NCBI RefSeq assembly: GCF_000002515.2
Contig: NC_006041.1
Location: 2,170,001-2,234,000, forward strand
DNA: 64,000 nucleotides
Direction of reading: 5' to 3'
DNA from: Kluyveromyces lactis
Lineage: Eukaryota > Ascomycota > Saccharomycetes > Saccharomycetales > Saccharomycetaceae
In this document: in pieces, positions 28,109 through 40,187 of the stretch
Layout: the number at the start of each line of letters is the position of its first letter
Position numbering within the stretch: position 1 is the first letter of the stretch
Made by a program: the position numbers and the translations under genes
The notes under the pieces: generated by a model
Seen by the model: the letters and a program-made list of their open reading frames with translations, nothing else
Databases searched by the model: none
What the model was told of the DNA's origin: nothing

Positions 28109-30663
28109 GAAAAAATGGTAATAAATGGAGAATATTCCAATTCTCTTAATGCATAACGAGGATAAACTTCCAAACAATAACAGTTTTGTTGTATAAAAGA
28201 AATAATTTACCTGACAACTCTGATAAACCTACCATAAGTTGATTAGTTCAAGAAAAAATATAGCTAACGACCCCTAAAATAGTCACCAATAACAGCGGTG
28301 AAAAATAAATATACCAGGGATTAATTAAAAAGAGCCCTAGCTGAAGCCCATCATGACATATTTCAAGATTACTTTTCATAATGCATGAATTCTCGTTTCC
28401 CGTAGTTGGATCCAAATTCCGAAGTATTTAACTGTCAAACAACAATAATGACGCAGAAAGCAATCGATCTTTTGCAGAGACGTTCCTTTTTTCCTAAAGA
28501 TTTCCGTGAAATCTCTCGGGAATATGCCACGTCTTATCGTCTAACTCACCATCGGCGACTGTCTCTCAGTTTGATTCGAGTAAGCAAGGCGCGGAAGGCA
28601 TGAAAAAACTGGTAAGTATTTACTATTTATTACATTCCTTATGTCAGCGTGTATTAAATCGTATTTCTTGCGATCATCTTTGCGTTCTACAAGACATCAA
28701 CAAACTCTCTTTCACCCAATAGAGTGAGAGAAAGTTATTATTTTTCTCTGAACATGGTTTAATGTGTGTCAATCTTGCTCATCCTCATGATACGTCTACT
28801 TTTCACAATCTGTGGAGAAGCGAGATTCTTGTTAAAAACCAAACACTGATCCGCCCTCAGCGAATTTCAGTTTCAAAAAACATCTTCAAATAGGCATTAG
28901 TGTAGCGTTTTGAATTTTGCAATACAATTTAGTGATTCCTCAAGCAGCCTCCGTCTGCTCCTGGGAAACTCCATCCCGAACACGCTATACAATGTCACGG
29001 CTATCTCTAATGTTATGACACAAGATATGTCCGAAAAGTCGTAAAGTCGAAAAAAAGGAACGTTCTTTTTTTGACTTTATCTTATGATGTGGAAGATACC
29101 GCACTGCAGTCAAAAAATGACACCCTTTTTTGAATTTTTTCTTGGGTAAACGGCTCTACCAGATAACTCGTTACGGACTTCAGGTAGTCAAATTATTAAA
29201 CAGCTGAGCGCATGTGCATAACATCTTAAATAACTTTCAAATCCACCTTCTTCTATCGTTTCTAAAGGGTAAATCAGCATAAAATTTTTAATTGCCAAGA
29301 TGTGCCCATCCGCACATTACATTTAGTTTGATCAGTTTCACAATAGACCAGGAGAGAGGAAATAATAGAAAAAAGAATCAAGCGGTATACACTTTCAGCT
29401 GTGTGTTGAACCAATATTCAAACCAATGGTAATTCCTCTAAGACTGCCAAATGTTGGATCTACGTATAGGTAACGGCATAGAAGGCAATTAATTATATTG
29501 CACTGACTTTGAATGGTTGTGTACAATTATTTAGGAAATTATAACATAATGCCCTGCATACCGCTGGCGTGATAGACAACGTCAAAGGGCTCATTTCAGC
29601 TCCATTCCCAGAAAACACTTTTGCCAAGGTAGCTGCACCAAATCTTCTACAGAAAGTTCTTCAGCTGCCTGTCATATACTGAAAATTTTTTCTGTCTACA
29701 ATCTCCTGCTGCGGTAAACACCTGCTGAAAAAGTACCTAGAAAAATGGGGTGTTTCTCGATACTTAGTAGCCCCACGCTGCACAACTATCGGGACAGACT
29801 AAGGACGGAGAGAGAAAAAAAAGGTTTCAATTCGAAGGTATATCGAGTTGAAGCCTTAGTGAGAGACCTCCTATCGTTTTATACCGGTCCCTATGATTTA
29901 TTATTCTCTTGTTGTATTTATTTCTTTTAATTCATTGAATCAGCTTTTGCCAATAGAGGTAGAAAGTTCATTTTATATGCACCTACCACTTTCTATGGAC
30001 AGCGTTGCTGATAAGCTGTTATGCAATGTGAATTTTTTACTCTCGGCAAATGCTCCATCGACGAATGAGTGACGTATAACATTTTTATTTTTCGTTCAAG
30101 TGATGTGGAAGAGGAGACGCATATTGCAGAAAAACTGGTAGGAATTGCCTACCGAAATTGTAGGCAGCAGGCTGGAAGATGATTGGGAGATTTCAAGGAG
30201 TGGGGCGTAAAATAGAGACACACTTGCACTATATTCTCTTTCCTTTTCCGATTAAGATTTCTCATTCCTACGATTCTAAACAATGTTTCTTTTAAACTGT
30301 TAACTGGAAAGTGATAACTTGAGTGGTAGCTCATGATTTCGGTCAAAGAAAGAGGTGAGAAGTTCAGATGTGTTCATCAGCCTCTACCATACTGCATGTT
30401 TCTTTTCCTTTCTGAATGAAATGCGTCTCTTGTGGTTTCCTGCGTGTTGTCGGCATTCTGTATTTAAGCAATGCATGTTAATCACTTTCTCCCAATCTGA
30501 ACTCATCGGCGAACCTTCAATTACTCGTTCAGATTTTTTTCACGTATGAAATCCAAGCCAAGCCAAGTTAAGGTTTGAGACATCTGGAAAAGTTTCTTAT
30601 CTTTTGCCATTACAGTTTTACTTTTCGAGTAAGCATTTTTATTCTGGTTTGTATAACATATTA
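28109..30663. other. Gene-free interval at the synteny break
   Basis: This is the first stretch beyond the conserved block. Short frames occur (for example 28442-28603 and 29745-29930) but none shows family features. An imperfect inverted repeat lies at 29043-29078. The right part should contain the promoter of the siderophore transporter relic. Two CACCC cores (28713 and 29121) are too weak and distant to call iron-regulator sites. Confidence 0.5.
29043..29078. repeat. Imperfect inverted repeat
   Basis: Two arms of about 17 bases, AAAGTC-A7-G-GAAC and its complement, meet at a central GGAACGTTC with two single-base bulges. It could form a short hairpin or a symmetric protein site. Nothing nearby tells which. 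Confidence 0.55.
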
Positions 30664-32576
30664 ATGTCTGCCGAGGAAAAGATCAGAGAAGTTGAGACCG
30701 GTTTCACAAAACCGGTGGATACCATTTCAGATTCGGTTGAATTGAATTTCGAACATGATACCGAGAAGAACTTGCTGAAAGTGAATCGATAGAATCCAAC
30801 GATGAACCTAAGGAAGAAATTATTCAAACCAGAGGTGTCACCAGAATTGAGGCGGTTAAGAAACGGATGCATGGTTCGTACTTCTGGTTGTTTGCTATCT
30901 CCATCTTCTTGACTTCTTTTATTCTAGCCTTAGATGCCACCACAACTTACTCATATCAACCATATGCCACTTCTTCGTTCAACAGACACTCTATGGTGTC
31001 TACCTTGACCATTGCTAATTCCGTTATTGGTGCTGTTTGTCAACCGTTCATCGCCAAGATTTCTGATATCAGCTCAAGACCAACTACTTATGCCGTAGTC
31101 CTCGTGTTATATGTCATTGGTTTTATTATCACGGCTTGTTCGCCAACAATTGCCGCATATGTTATTGGATCTGTTTTCATTGCTATCGGACAATCTGGAT
31201 TGAGTTTGATGAACTCTATTGTTGTGGCCGATATGACTAAGTTGAAATGGAGATCTTTATTTACGTCATTCTTATCCGTTCCATACTTGGTTACAACCTG
31301 GATCTCTGGTTACCTAACCCAACATTTCATTAGTACCAACTGGAGATGGGGTTATGGTATGTTCGCTATTCTTACTCCTGCTGTGTTGACACCCGCTATA
31401 ATAATGATCTCTTGGTTAGATCGGAAGGCCAATAAGAGTGGAGAAACACCAATTGGTGTTGATCCACTAGCCGAGAAGAAAAGGTTGATCAAACAATCTG
31501 AAATCGATGGTTTAAGAGCTTGGTTGATTCTGTTAAAGGGTGCTCTTATTGAAATTGATGCCTTTGGTTTAGTATTGCTTGGTTTCGCCTTTTCTTTGAT
31601 GTTGATTCCATGCTCTTTATACTCATATGCTGTTGGGGGTTGGAATAACCCAAGTATGATAGCAATGGAGGTAGTTGGTGGTATTTTGCTGATTTGTTAC
31701 GCGGTTTATGAAATCTGGTTTGCCCCATTCCCATTGCTACCAAAGAGAGTCTTAACTAACAGAACATTCATTTGCTGTGTCATAATTGATTTCATCTACC
31801 AAATGGGTGGTTACTTCTCTCTATTGTACTTCACCTCGTATACTAGTGTTGTATTAAACTTGTCTATCCAAGACTAGACTTATTTGTCCAACACGACCAC
31901 GATGGGTTTGTGTTTCTTTGGTGTTTTCTGGGGTGCGTTGTTTAGAGTTTTCCGCCGTTACAAAATATTCCAAGTTACCGGTATTGCCATTAAATTGATT
32001 GGTATGGGTCTATATGTGTTGTGTTCTACGAAGGAAGATGGTCCACATTTAGGTCTCGTCGTTGCTGCACTTATTATTACATGTTTTGGTGATGCCGCTA
32101 ATGTTATGGGCACACAGGTGGCCGCACAAGCTGCAGTTCCACATCAAGACATGGCTGCTACAATCTCTGTGTTATCACTATACAGTTCCATCGGTGCCGC
32201 AGTGGGCTCCGCCATCACCTCTGCTGTTTGGACTGATCACTTACCAAAAGCATTGTACAAATATATTCCTGATGAGGCATCTGCAGCTGCCGCTTTTGAG
32301 GATTTGGCAGATATCACTGCCCAACCATGGGGTACTCCAACAAGACTTGCCGCAATTCATGCTTATCAAGACGTTTTGTACACTCTCTTCTGTATGGGTG
32401 TCGGTGTTAGTTCCATCATGTTCATCGCTTGTTTATTCCAAACTAATTTCTATTTGGGCGATCAATTAAACTGTGTTGAGGGTGAACAAGTTGAAGACTA
32501 CAATCATAATCCCGATGGCTCTAAGAAGACTCTGCTAGACAGAATTGCGGATTTCTGGAATAAACCGTTGTTTTGA
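30664..32576 (+). pseudogene. SIT/ARN siderophore-iron transporter, broken
   Basis: The reading frame of an MFS siderophore-iron:proton symporter of about 637 codons, 12-14 membrane segments. Recognisable family segments: DATTTYSYQPYATSSFNRHS after the first helix, ARN-type TWISGYLTQHF and NWRWGYGMF, WGTPTRLAAIHAYQ, and QTNFYLGDQL near the C terminus. The frame changes once between the N-terminal ATG frame and codon 30867, in or near 30770-30790 (net loss of one base), and an in-frame TAG stands at 31875-31877 after LNLSIQD. Outside these two lesions the sequence reads smoothly, so the inactivation looks recent or could partly reflect sequencing error. Such transporters import ferrichrome-type siderophores made by other microbes. 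Confidence 0.85.
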
Positions 32577-33693
32577 TCATTTTTCCGTATTCCATCACAT
32601 GGAAGACTTTCTCTCCTTGATCGACTTGGAGATTTATATTTGTAAATTGTTTTAATTTTTAATCATCTTATTTCTGTTCATACGCTTTCTCTGTCGGAAA
32701 GCTCTGGCTCTTATATTTACAGTTGTTTGCATTCCTGTCACTAGTTTCAGAAAAGAGTTCTTGAGGTGAAAGTTGTTCATATCTCTACAAAATTATACTA
32801 ACAAAGTAGGGTTTGGACGAACAATTGGCAGAATCAAACATTCCTTCATTTTTCATGTTTCGTTTCTCCGTCTTCAGTAGTGGCGATACTCAAAACAAGA
32901 AAAAAAAAAAAGACGTTTTCTTCGAATGAAACGAGTTATTGGTTGATGCCTAGCCAGCAGCTGCAATTCAAATTAGATATAATCGTTGAAAACCACTCAA
33001 TCCAAATTTTTAGGTATCAGAGAGTTAAACAAAAGTCAGTAACCTTGGTACATTATTCCCCGTAAAAAGGGACCTCTCTATGCGGATGAGATTTAAAGCC
33101 GAATATACCCCCCCTTTTATTTCTTTTAGTAGAGTAATGCAAGAAAAAAACTGCATGATAAGTTAAACTGTGCAGGAATATCGTGTGGTATTTATGCAGT
33201 CAATAAAACCCTGGATATTTTCTTCCAAAATTCAGTATTGGTAAACACCTCATTCTTTGAGCACTTTTCGACTGATTACTTAATTCACTATCGGTATTAG
33301 AACATTTATTTATGCCAGTTCGACGTCAATGACATTGCAAGAATACTATTATTTTTGCCTTTATGTATGCTATTGATGCAAACAGTACCTGATAGAAGTA
33401 TGTATAAAATTGATTTCAGAACCATATTCTCGAGCAGTATTCACAGAGTTCATCAAGTTGAAAACTATTAGTTATGAAGTAACAATAGCCCATGCACTTA
33501 GCATAGAATGAACAAAATAGCCAATACGAAAAGTGACTAAACCTAAGGGAAGATGTACTTTTCCATTCGACTTATTTCAGCGATGACTCCTTCGTATTTT
33601 CTTGTAATAGAAAGGTTCTAAAAGAATTCAAATGCAATTATGTTACACATACTTCTTCTATTACGAAGCTACATTGGTAAATTTAAATTCTTA
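32577..33693. other. Gene-free interval after the siderophore transporter relic
   Basis: A stretch of 1.1 kb with A/T tracts and no reading frame above about 60 codons. It holds 3' ends from both sides, since the next gene is on the minus strand. I see nothing further in it. Confidence 0.5.
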
Positions 33694-34362
33694 TCAAACA
33701 ATCATTGCAATTAACAGAGAGAAGAAACAACCGTGAGAATATGAAAAGTTTGCAACAGCGGCGTTTTTACTTGATGACTTTGAAGATGAAACTTCTGAAG
33801 CTGTTGCTGCAGAAGCAGATGAAGCGGCTGACGAATCAAATGTTTGACTTCCCAATAAAGAGTAGGAAGAAGTTGATTCGACAGAGTCACCTTTATAGTC
33901 GCTAACAGCGGTATCGTCATCGCCAATGGCCTTAATCTGGATCGGAATTACATCATCACGACCTGCTGCAGCATTGATTGAGCCAAGAACATAAATTCCA
34001 TCTTTTCCAGATGGTACAGCATGGAAATCCTCGCCGTATAGCTTCAAAATACCTTTCTCAATGGTGAATGGATAAGCGATTTCAAAGCTTGAAGAATCGG
34101 CTTCCAATGACAGGTAGTTTTTACCGATACCTATAACTTTTCCATCATCCATTTCTAAGGACCCATTAGATAAAACAATCCCTTTAGCAGTTTCAGTGAC
34201 ATTAGCGATGTATATTTTTTTATCGTCACCAATATAAATGTGTCCATCAAACAAGGCAGTTCCTGGCGCATAACATTCCAAAGTGAAATTGGAAGAATCC
34301 GCGGCGGCAAATTGCAGCAATCCAAACACAAACACACTGAAAAAGGTTACTAAAAATTTCAT
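33694..34362 (-). CDS. Cwp1-like GPI-anchored cell-wall protein (copy 1)
   Basis: Protein of 222 residues. Seen: a signal peptide (MKFLVTFFSVFVFGLLQFAAADS), a domain of about 130 residues built of short beta strands containing LEMDDGKVIGIGKNYLS, LKLYGEDFHAVPSG and YVLGSINAAAGRDD, a Ser/Ala-rich linker, and a hydrophobic C terminus suited to GPI anchoring. The order signal, strand domain with DDG and LYG motifs, Ser-rich stalk, GPI tail follows S. cerevisiae Cwp1, which is linked to wall glucan. The similarity to Cwp1 is from memory and moderate. Two relatives lie within 6 kb. The start is the first ATG; an in-frame TTG lies six codons earlier. Confidence 0.8.
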   Translation of the reverse strand: MKFLVTFFSVFVFGLLQFAAADSSNFTLECYAPGTALFDGHIYIGDDKKIYIANVTETAKGIVLSNGSLEMDDGKVIGIGKNYLSLEADSSSFEIAYPFTIEKGILKLYGEDFHAVPSGKDGIYVLGSINAAAGRDDVIPIQIKAIGDDDTAVSDYKGDSVESTSSYSLLGSQTFDSSAASSASAATASEVSSSKSSSKNAAVANFSYSHGCFFSLLIAMIV

Positions 34363-35688
34363 AATGAGCCGTTTGATCAAGAGTCAGATGGTGGAAAAGA
34401 GAATCGAATTATAAATAATATACCAAGACATGTGTATTGATCAAATGTCTTAGCTCAAACTATCATTGCTTGCTAGAAGAACATTTCAAAGTATGCTCCA
34501 TATATAATATATAAAAATCAATGAAGAAAAAAGCCGCTTTATCGACGATACTTGGTGAAAATATTGTGTAATGATCAAAATATGCCACTAGTTTCTATCA
34601 TTTTTGTTTGACTTCATCCCATGCTATATTCTTGCCGTTTTTTTCTTTTTTTCGAATGACTGTTAAATTTGCTCCGCAAATGAATCTCAGAGTGCTTGCA
34701 ATTGTGGTTTGGTAACTCCGTCAGATCCAGATTTACGTCAGTTAGAAAGCTGCAAAGATCTAACTCTCGTAATTTTTAGTATATCGCTTATAGTTCGAGC
34801 ATACTACCTCATAGCTGAACATGAAAATTATGCTCGCGTATAATTGTGTACCGTTCGAGGGACTTCAAGTTGCTCAAATTTACTCATGAAGAAGTGTTTT
34901 TTTTTTTTTGTTTTGTTGCATTATTTACCCTTTTACACGACAGAATTCTAACCCACCAGACCAAACTGTTCTATTTAGAAAGACTGCATAGGAGAAAATG
35001 AGGTACGAATGAAAGAGTAAATTTCGTAATGTTCTCAATTAGTGAAGATGTTACCTGTGGAGAATACCATTCTTCAGGAAAAGACGTATTAAAAGAAAAT
35101 TGGTAGCTATTTAATATGAATTACACCAGTGGCTTTTTAGCGTGCTATCTGCTCAATGTCAGTTTTCACTAAATTATGCTCACATTTTATGTTCTAGGAG
35201 AGAATAAGTTAAAAAATTTACTGTCATAAAAATGCTCTTTACTAACATCAATTGAACCGTGAATATTTTAATCTCTCTTTGACTGACCCAAGTGCTACTT
35301 AATTCGACAGGTATTTTCACCCCTGTAATAGGTTTGTTCAATGATTGGCTCTCTAACTTTTTGATAAACAACGAGTAAAGACCACATCAAGAAATTGAGA
35401 TTCTTAGGGTGAGGTTGCTATTGAAATCTTTATTCATTTAAATTATCTTTATAAGAAACGTTTAAATTCAATAATGAATACTGAATTTTTAATGTTCAGT
35501 TGTTGTTTTCCTATGTGAGGTACGTGATTCATGAGTTACACTCTCAAATTTAAGAACAATTTTTAATTGATAATCCATTGTTTCGTATTGTGGTGCTATT
35601 TCTTATATCTTAACTGTTACAGGCTTGGTCCGAACGACTAACTACTCTGTTTTTTTTTTGTTACAGCTTTTGATATCACGTCAATAAC
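34363..35688. other. Divergent interval between a cell-wall protein gene and an MFS gene
   Basis: A 1.3 kb upstream region for two divergent genes, with T tracts at about 34899-34910 and 35651-35659. A 63-codon minus frame at 35180-35371 has no ATG-supported family. I find no regulatory motif I would defend. Confidence 0.5.
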
Positions 35689-37464
35689 ATGTCAAAATCA
35701 AAATACAGTTTCTTGGCTACTGTGTTACCTGAAGAAGAACAATCAGACACTTACATTATTCCTCCAACAGGCTGTTTGAGCGGTCATAGTACCACAGAGC
35801 GTTATCAAAATGAAGAAAATGTGCTGCATGATAGAAACATCAGAAATGTAGAGAATGCCTGGTTTGAGGATTCTTATGAAAGGAATTTACAACTCAAATG
35901 GTACCAAAGACCCTCGAAAAGGGTTCTTTACTTGATTCTGACTTTGCACACACTAACTTTTACTATGTTAATGGGTCCACTAGTTATTTTAATGCTACAA
36001 AATATATGCACATTGGAAACAGTGCCTATGGTACACCACCATGGAGGTGGCGGTATGAGCATGGGCGGTAAAATGAAACGTATGGTTATGGGAGATAACG
36101 GGATGGGTTCTGTCAGTGGCTGTAAGAACAAAAACTCTCAAAGTGATCTTTCGGATGTTCAATCAATATTATCTTTCATATCAGGTATTTTAGGATTCTT
36201 TTTGTCCGGAAAATACGGTCAATTAAGTGATAGATTTGGAAGGGTGTTCATCTTTAAGATATTTAGTATGATTAACTTAGCACATTCAATATGCTTGATA
36301 ATTTATTTTCAGTTCTTCAAAACATACCACAAATTTTGGATGGTTATTCTTTTATCTGTTGGTTATTTCTCTGGGGGAATCATGACTCTGATATCTAATG
36401 GAAACAGCTATCTTAACGACATAGTTAAATCAGAAGATAGGACAATCTCAATTAGTGTTTTGATGAGTATGATTTACTCTGCGCTAGGCATTGGGCCACT
36501 TTTGGGATCATTCATAGTCAAGAGATCGAATAATGATAATATGATTCCATTATTTGTGTCAGTTGCATTGGCTACTTTAAGCAGCATATTGACTTTTTCT
36601 ATTTTAAAGGAAAGTAAACACGCTGATGCTATAAACTTGGCACGCCAGATGTATAACAATAAAACTACGAAAAAGTACCACACTAACCCAATAGCAAACG
36701 TTCTACTGAGTTCGTTAGAGGTTTTTTGGAGTTTTTTAAGACCAATAAAAAGATTATGGCTAGCCAGAGAACCAAGCGGCTCCATTTTACCAAGAGTTAG
36801 TGTTCTGACTCTTATTTTGATTGATAATTTCAATATGGCAGTTACAGTTGGTATGATGAATCCGTTGATTTTATTTTCCATCTGGAAATACAAGTGGACA
36901 AGCGTGGAAATTGGTTACTATATGAGTATCGGCGGTTTTGGAAAAACTTTCGTTCTTCTTGCATTTGCCCCTGTCTTTTTCAGATTTTTACAGACGGGAC
37001 TTGGACTAAGGATTGATTCACGCTGTGTCGACAAGATAGACAAAATTTCTCTTTTTTCATCGTTATTCTTCGTCTTTTTATCCCTCCTCATACTTGTTTG
37101 TGTGAATAGCTCTACTGGTGTTTATATCAGTGGTGTGTTACAAAGTTTAAGTGGAATGATATCACCGGTTACGCAAAGTGCGATTGCAAAATATAGTTCT
37201 AAAACTGACGCTGGCGAAATGTTCGGCGCCATAGCATTAATAAGACATTTAGGGATGCTTTTATTCCCTATATTGTTCCTACAAATTTACTCACACACAA
37301 TCGAGTTTAGTGCCAAGTTTTTTTTATATCTTCCATTATTCGTTTCAGTGGCAACATTTTTATCAAGTGTCCTCGGGTTGCGATCGTACACACAACTTGA
37401 AGAATTAGAGGTGCCAGAAGATGGGCAACAACAGAACTCAAACAAAAGTTCAGAATTACTGTAA
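35689..37464 (+). CDS. MFS transporter with His/Met-rich loop
   Basis: Major-facilitator protein of 591 residues with about 12 membrane segments. Seen: a long hydrophilic N terminus (about 80 residues), first helix VLYLILTLHTLTFTMLMGPLVI, then a loop with HHHGGGGMSMGGKMKRMVMG, then the MFS signature GKYGQLSDRFGR between helices 2 and 3, and a second-half charge motif. The TetA-like helix 2-3 signature and layout resemble the fungal YCR023C / plant ZIFL group, whose substrates in yeast are not established. I do not assign a substrate. The His/Met-rich loop after helix 1 faces outside or a lumen and could bind metal. It is convergent with the second cell-wall gene. Confidence 0.8.
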   Translation: MSKSKYSFLATVLPEEEQSDTYIIPPTGCLSGHSTTERYQNEENVLHDRNIRNVENAWFEDSYERNLQLKWYQRPSKRVLYLILTLHTLTFTMLMGPLVILMLQNICTLETVPMVHHHGGGGMSMGGKMKRMVMGDNGMGSVSGCKNKNSQSDLSDVQSILSFISGILGFFLSGKYGQLSDRFGRVFIFKIFSMINLAHSICLIIYFQFFKTYHKFWMVILLSVGYFSGGIMTLISNGNSYLNDIVKSEDRTISISVLMSMIYSALGIGPLLGSFIVKRSNNDNMIPLFVSVALATLSSILTFSILKESKHADAINLARQMYNNKTTKKYHTNPIANVLLSSLEVFWSFLRPIKRLWLAREPSGSILPRVSVLTLILIDNFNMAVTVGMMNPLILFSIWKYKWTSVEIGYYMSIGGFGKTFVLLAFAPVFFRFLQTGLGLRIDSRCVDKIDKISLFSSLFFVFLSLLILVCVNSSTGVYISGVLQSLSGMISPVTQSAIAKYSSKTDAGEMFGAIALIRHLGMLLFPILFLQIYSHTIEFSAKFFLYLPLFVSVATFLSSVLGLRSYTQLEELEVPEDGQQQNSNKSSELL

Positions 37465-37776
37465 ATATTTGATCCCTTATTTTCGTGCTCCCACAACAAT
37501 TTTTAACTATTCAACTACTGTCTACTTCTCATATGTATAAATGAAAGCATCAATAACAAACACTCAAACTACTATCTAGGATTTCGAAGTATCCTATCTG
37601 AATAAAATCGACTCATGCCCTTATCAAAAAGTATTTAGGATGCATTGATAATATGGAAGATCTTTAATAAAAGCTTCTCTAATATTCTGAGCATGATGTA
37701 ATAATTATATTCGAATTGCTTATAGGATCTTTACTGTATACAATAAGGGAGTTAACAAAGTAATGTTGAATATATA
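37465..37776. other. Convergent 3' interval
   Basis: Between the ends of the MFS gene and the second Cwp1-like gene. AT-rich, presumably both polyadenylation regions; nothing else seen. Confidence 0.5.
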
Positions 37777-38331
37777 TCAAAACAGAACATAAGCACTAAA
37801 GGAAAAGAAGAGTACAGCCAATAATTCGGTTTTGTTGAGAAGTTTAGATGCACTACTGCCGTTGACGGTAAATTTATTAACTTTCTTTCCGTCTGAGTCA
37901 ACACACTTGACCTTAGTTGTGTGCACCGAATCCAATGTTGAAACAGCATTATTAGAAGCCAAAATCCATATGTCTGTCTGACCGCTTGGAATGGCCTTGA
38001 ATTCTTTTTCTCCATACAGCGTCAAATATCCATCCCCATTGATAGCAAATGGCGTAGCGTATTGGGTATAGTTAGTGGTTAAAGTTAGATAGTTCTTGTT
38101 TATCCCAATGAACTCTCCAGTGCCCAATTTCAAGGACCCATCCTCTTGAATTGTACCTTCTATGATATCACCGGAATGTTTACCAATAAAAAGCGAGCTT
38201 CCGTCTTCATAAATCATCATTCCTTTTAATTCGTTTGGTCCAGTAAGCTTAAGACCGAATTTTTCAGAAGCTGCATAGACAGTAGTTAGCCATAGAGTTG
38301 CGACCAACGCAAAATAGTATTCTAATCTCAT
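37777..38331 (-). CDS. Cwp1-like GPI-anchored cell-wall protein (copy 2)
   Basis: Protein of 184 residues, the shortest of three relatives. Seen: signal peptide (MRLEYYFALVATLWLTTVYA), the same strand domain with GEFIGINKNYLTL, LTLYGEKEFKAIPSG and WILASNNAVS, then almost no Ser-rich stalk before a hydrophobic tail (LLAVLFFSFSAYVLF). NYT, NGS and NKT sequons are present. The missing stalk suggests a protein held close to the membrane or buried in the inner wall. It is divergent from copy 3 across 1.2 kb. Confidence 0.78.
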   Translation of the reverse strand: MRLEYYFALVATLWLTTVYAASEKFGLKLTGPNELKGMMIYEDGSSLFIGKHSGDIIEGTIQEDGSLKLGTGEFIGINKNYLTLTTNYTQYATPFAINGDGYLTLYGEKEFKAIPSGQTDIWILASNNAVSTLDSVHTTKVKCVDSDGKKVNKFTVNGSSASKLLNKTELLAVLFFSFSAYVLF

Positions 38332-39544
38332 TTAATTAATGTATGGGGATATTCCGTACCGACAGAGTTGCAGGACAGGAGTTGGGCGATGAAGGGATGA
38401 ATTGCACAGAAAAGTGAATGAATGAACGAAAACAAAAATTTACTACTCAAAATTAACAGGAAGTAAATGGTGTCTCTTTTAATGAATGCATATAAGATCT
38501 TCAATTCAATTAACGTTTATATATCACCAATAGTACAATAAACATTGGCAAAGGGTTCTACTGGAGCGGATGATATTTTTCAAATACGATTAAACCCAGT
38601 GATAGAATTTCACTTCCCATATTTTGAGAAGTAAATCAGTACCTAATAATAATACCGGGAAGCCGCTGTAGTAATTAGTGATGGGTAATATTACTCTTAT
38701 AGGTGGTCGATTGGGCATAATTGAAAATACCAAACACATACTTTATTGCTCACAGCGATTTTTTGAGTAACACAATTCTGTGAATACCCTATCACCAATT
38801 GGATTTACCGAAGCTTGACACCCTAACGCTAGAAGACAACGAGCAATTGATACGCATTCTCGACCCTTAGAGGTTTGAATCCCTTGATGTAGTTCCAATT
38901 TTCTCATTTTTAGTAACTCAAACTTTTATCTCCATTTTGGAATTTGCTCACTTTGTATGTCGAAGATCTAAAGAAATCTTACAGGAAAATAAAGTAGAAT
39001 AGTGGGAAAAACGGGACAATAGTAAACCAGAATTATTCGATGAAATTCATGAAGAATATGCAGAGTGCGAGTTGGTAATGAGTTCATTTGGCAGTTTTAT
39101 TGCTCTAAAAGTCCTCTATTATTGCTATTTTCTCTTAATATTTGTCATTTGCAATTAACCATGAGTATTATGCCCGAGTTTAGTATCCCATTCTGTAAGA
39201 CCAATTGCGGTGAGCAAGTTTTACTCGGCCAGAACTTTATCTGAATGGCTTCTTCTACATGCGTAAAATAGTGTAGCTTCTAAAATGAACTTGCGTCCAT
39301 GTAGGACTAATTGGGCATTCTCAGATATTTTTTTTACCTAACATTGATCGAAGAAAGCCAATAAACGATGGTATATATACCCTGCAATACAAGGCATGTT
39401 TCTATACCACAACGTAACCGAATAGTACTTTTTTTTGCAAATTCTGAAAGTGCTACAAGTTTTGCTATATTACCTGCGTGGAAAGACCATAGCTAAAGAA
39501 TAATAATTATTCATTTCACTCATTTAATAACTACTGTGCACAAT
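38332..39544. promoter_or_regulatory. Divergent interval between Cwp1-like copies 2 and 3
   Basis: The 1.2 kb upstream region is shared by two divergently read relatives. A TATATATA at 39372-39379 lies about 165 bases before copy 3. No other motif stands out. Confidence 0.55.
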
Positions 39545-40155
39545 ATGAAAATTGCCATCACTTCATCTGTTTTCGCGGTTTCGTTCTTTGCTCGGTTAAT
39601 TACTGCTGCTTCGGCAACATTTAGCTTGAAAGTGGATGCACCAGACACTAAAGTCGATGGTTTCAATGTTTACCTTGACTCTGATTACAGAGTCATGTTA
39701 GCAAAAACTGATCAATCTCTCAGTGCCACGATCCAGGATGATGGTACATTGTTATTGGACGATGGTAAAACTATGGGTATCGGCAGAAATTATTTATCTG
39801 CAAAAGCCATATCTAGCGCTTGGATTGTGGCTGAACCATGGGCAATTGAAGGAGGTAAGCTAACGTTGTATGGTGGCAACTTCCACTCTGTCTACTCCCG
39901 TTCTGATGATGTATATGTGTTAGGTTCCAGTAATGCTGCTGCTGGTCGTCCTGACATGATTGAAGTCAATATCATCCCATTAAACTCTGAGGGTAATGTT
40001 GTGGCAGACTACTCTGCTGGATCAGTGTCCTCTTCTTTAGCAGCTTCTTCAGCAACCACTGTTTCCTCTTTTTTAAGCTCAACTACTTCAGTTATTACGA
40101 GTTCTGAGAGTACTTCAGAACAAAGCAGTTCTGAAGTAGTTAAATCAACCTTTTA

Positions 40156-40187
<32 letters not shown>

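Noticed and set aside
28713-29125. CACCC cores as iron-regulator (Aft-type) sites for the siderophore transporter relic
   Set aside because: Only five-base matches, 1.5-2 kb from the start codon.
35689-37464. Identifying the MFS gene as the pulcherrimin transporter PUL3
   Set aside because: PUL1 and PUL2 are not next to it, and its signatures are of the TetA-like ZIFL/YCR023C type, not of the siderophore ARN type.
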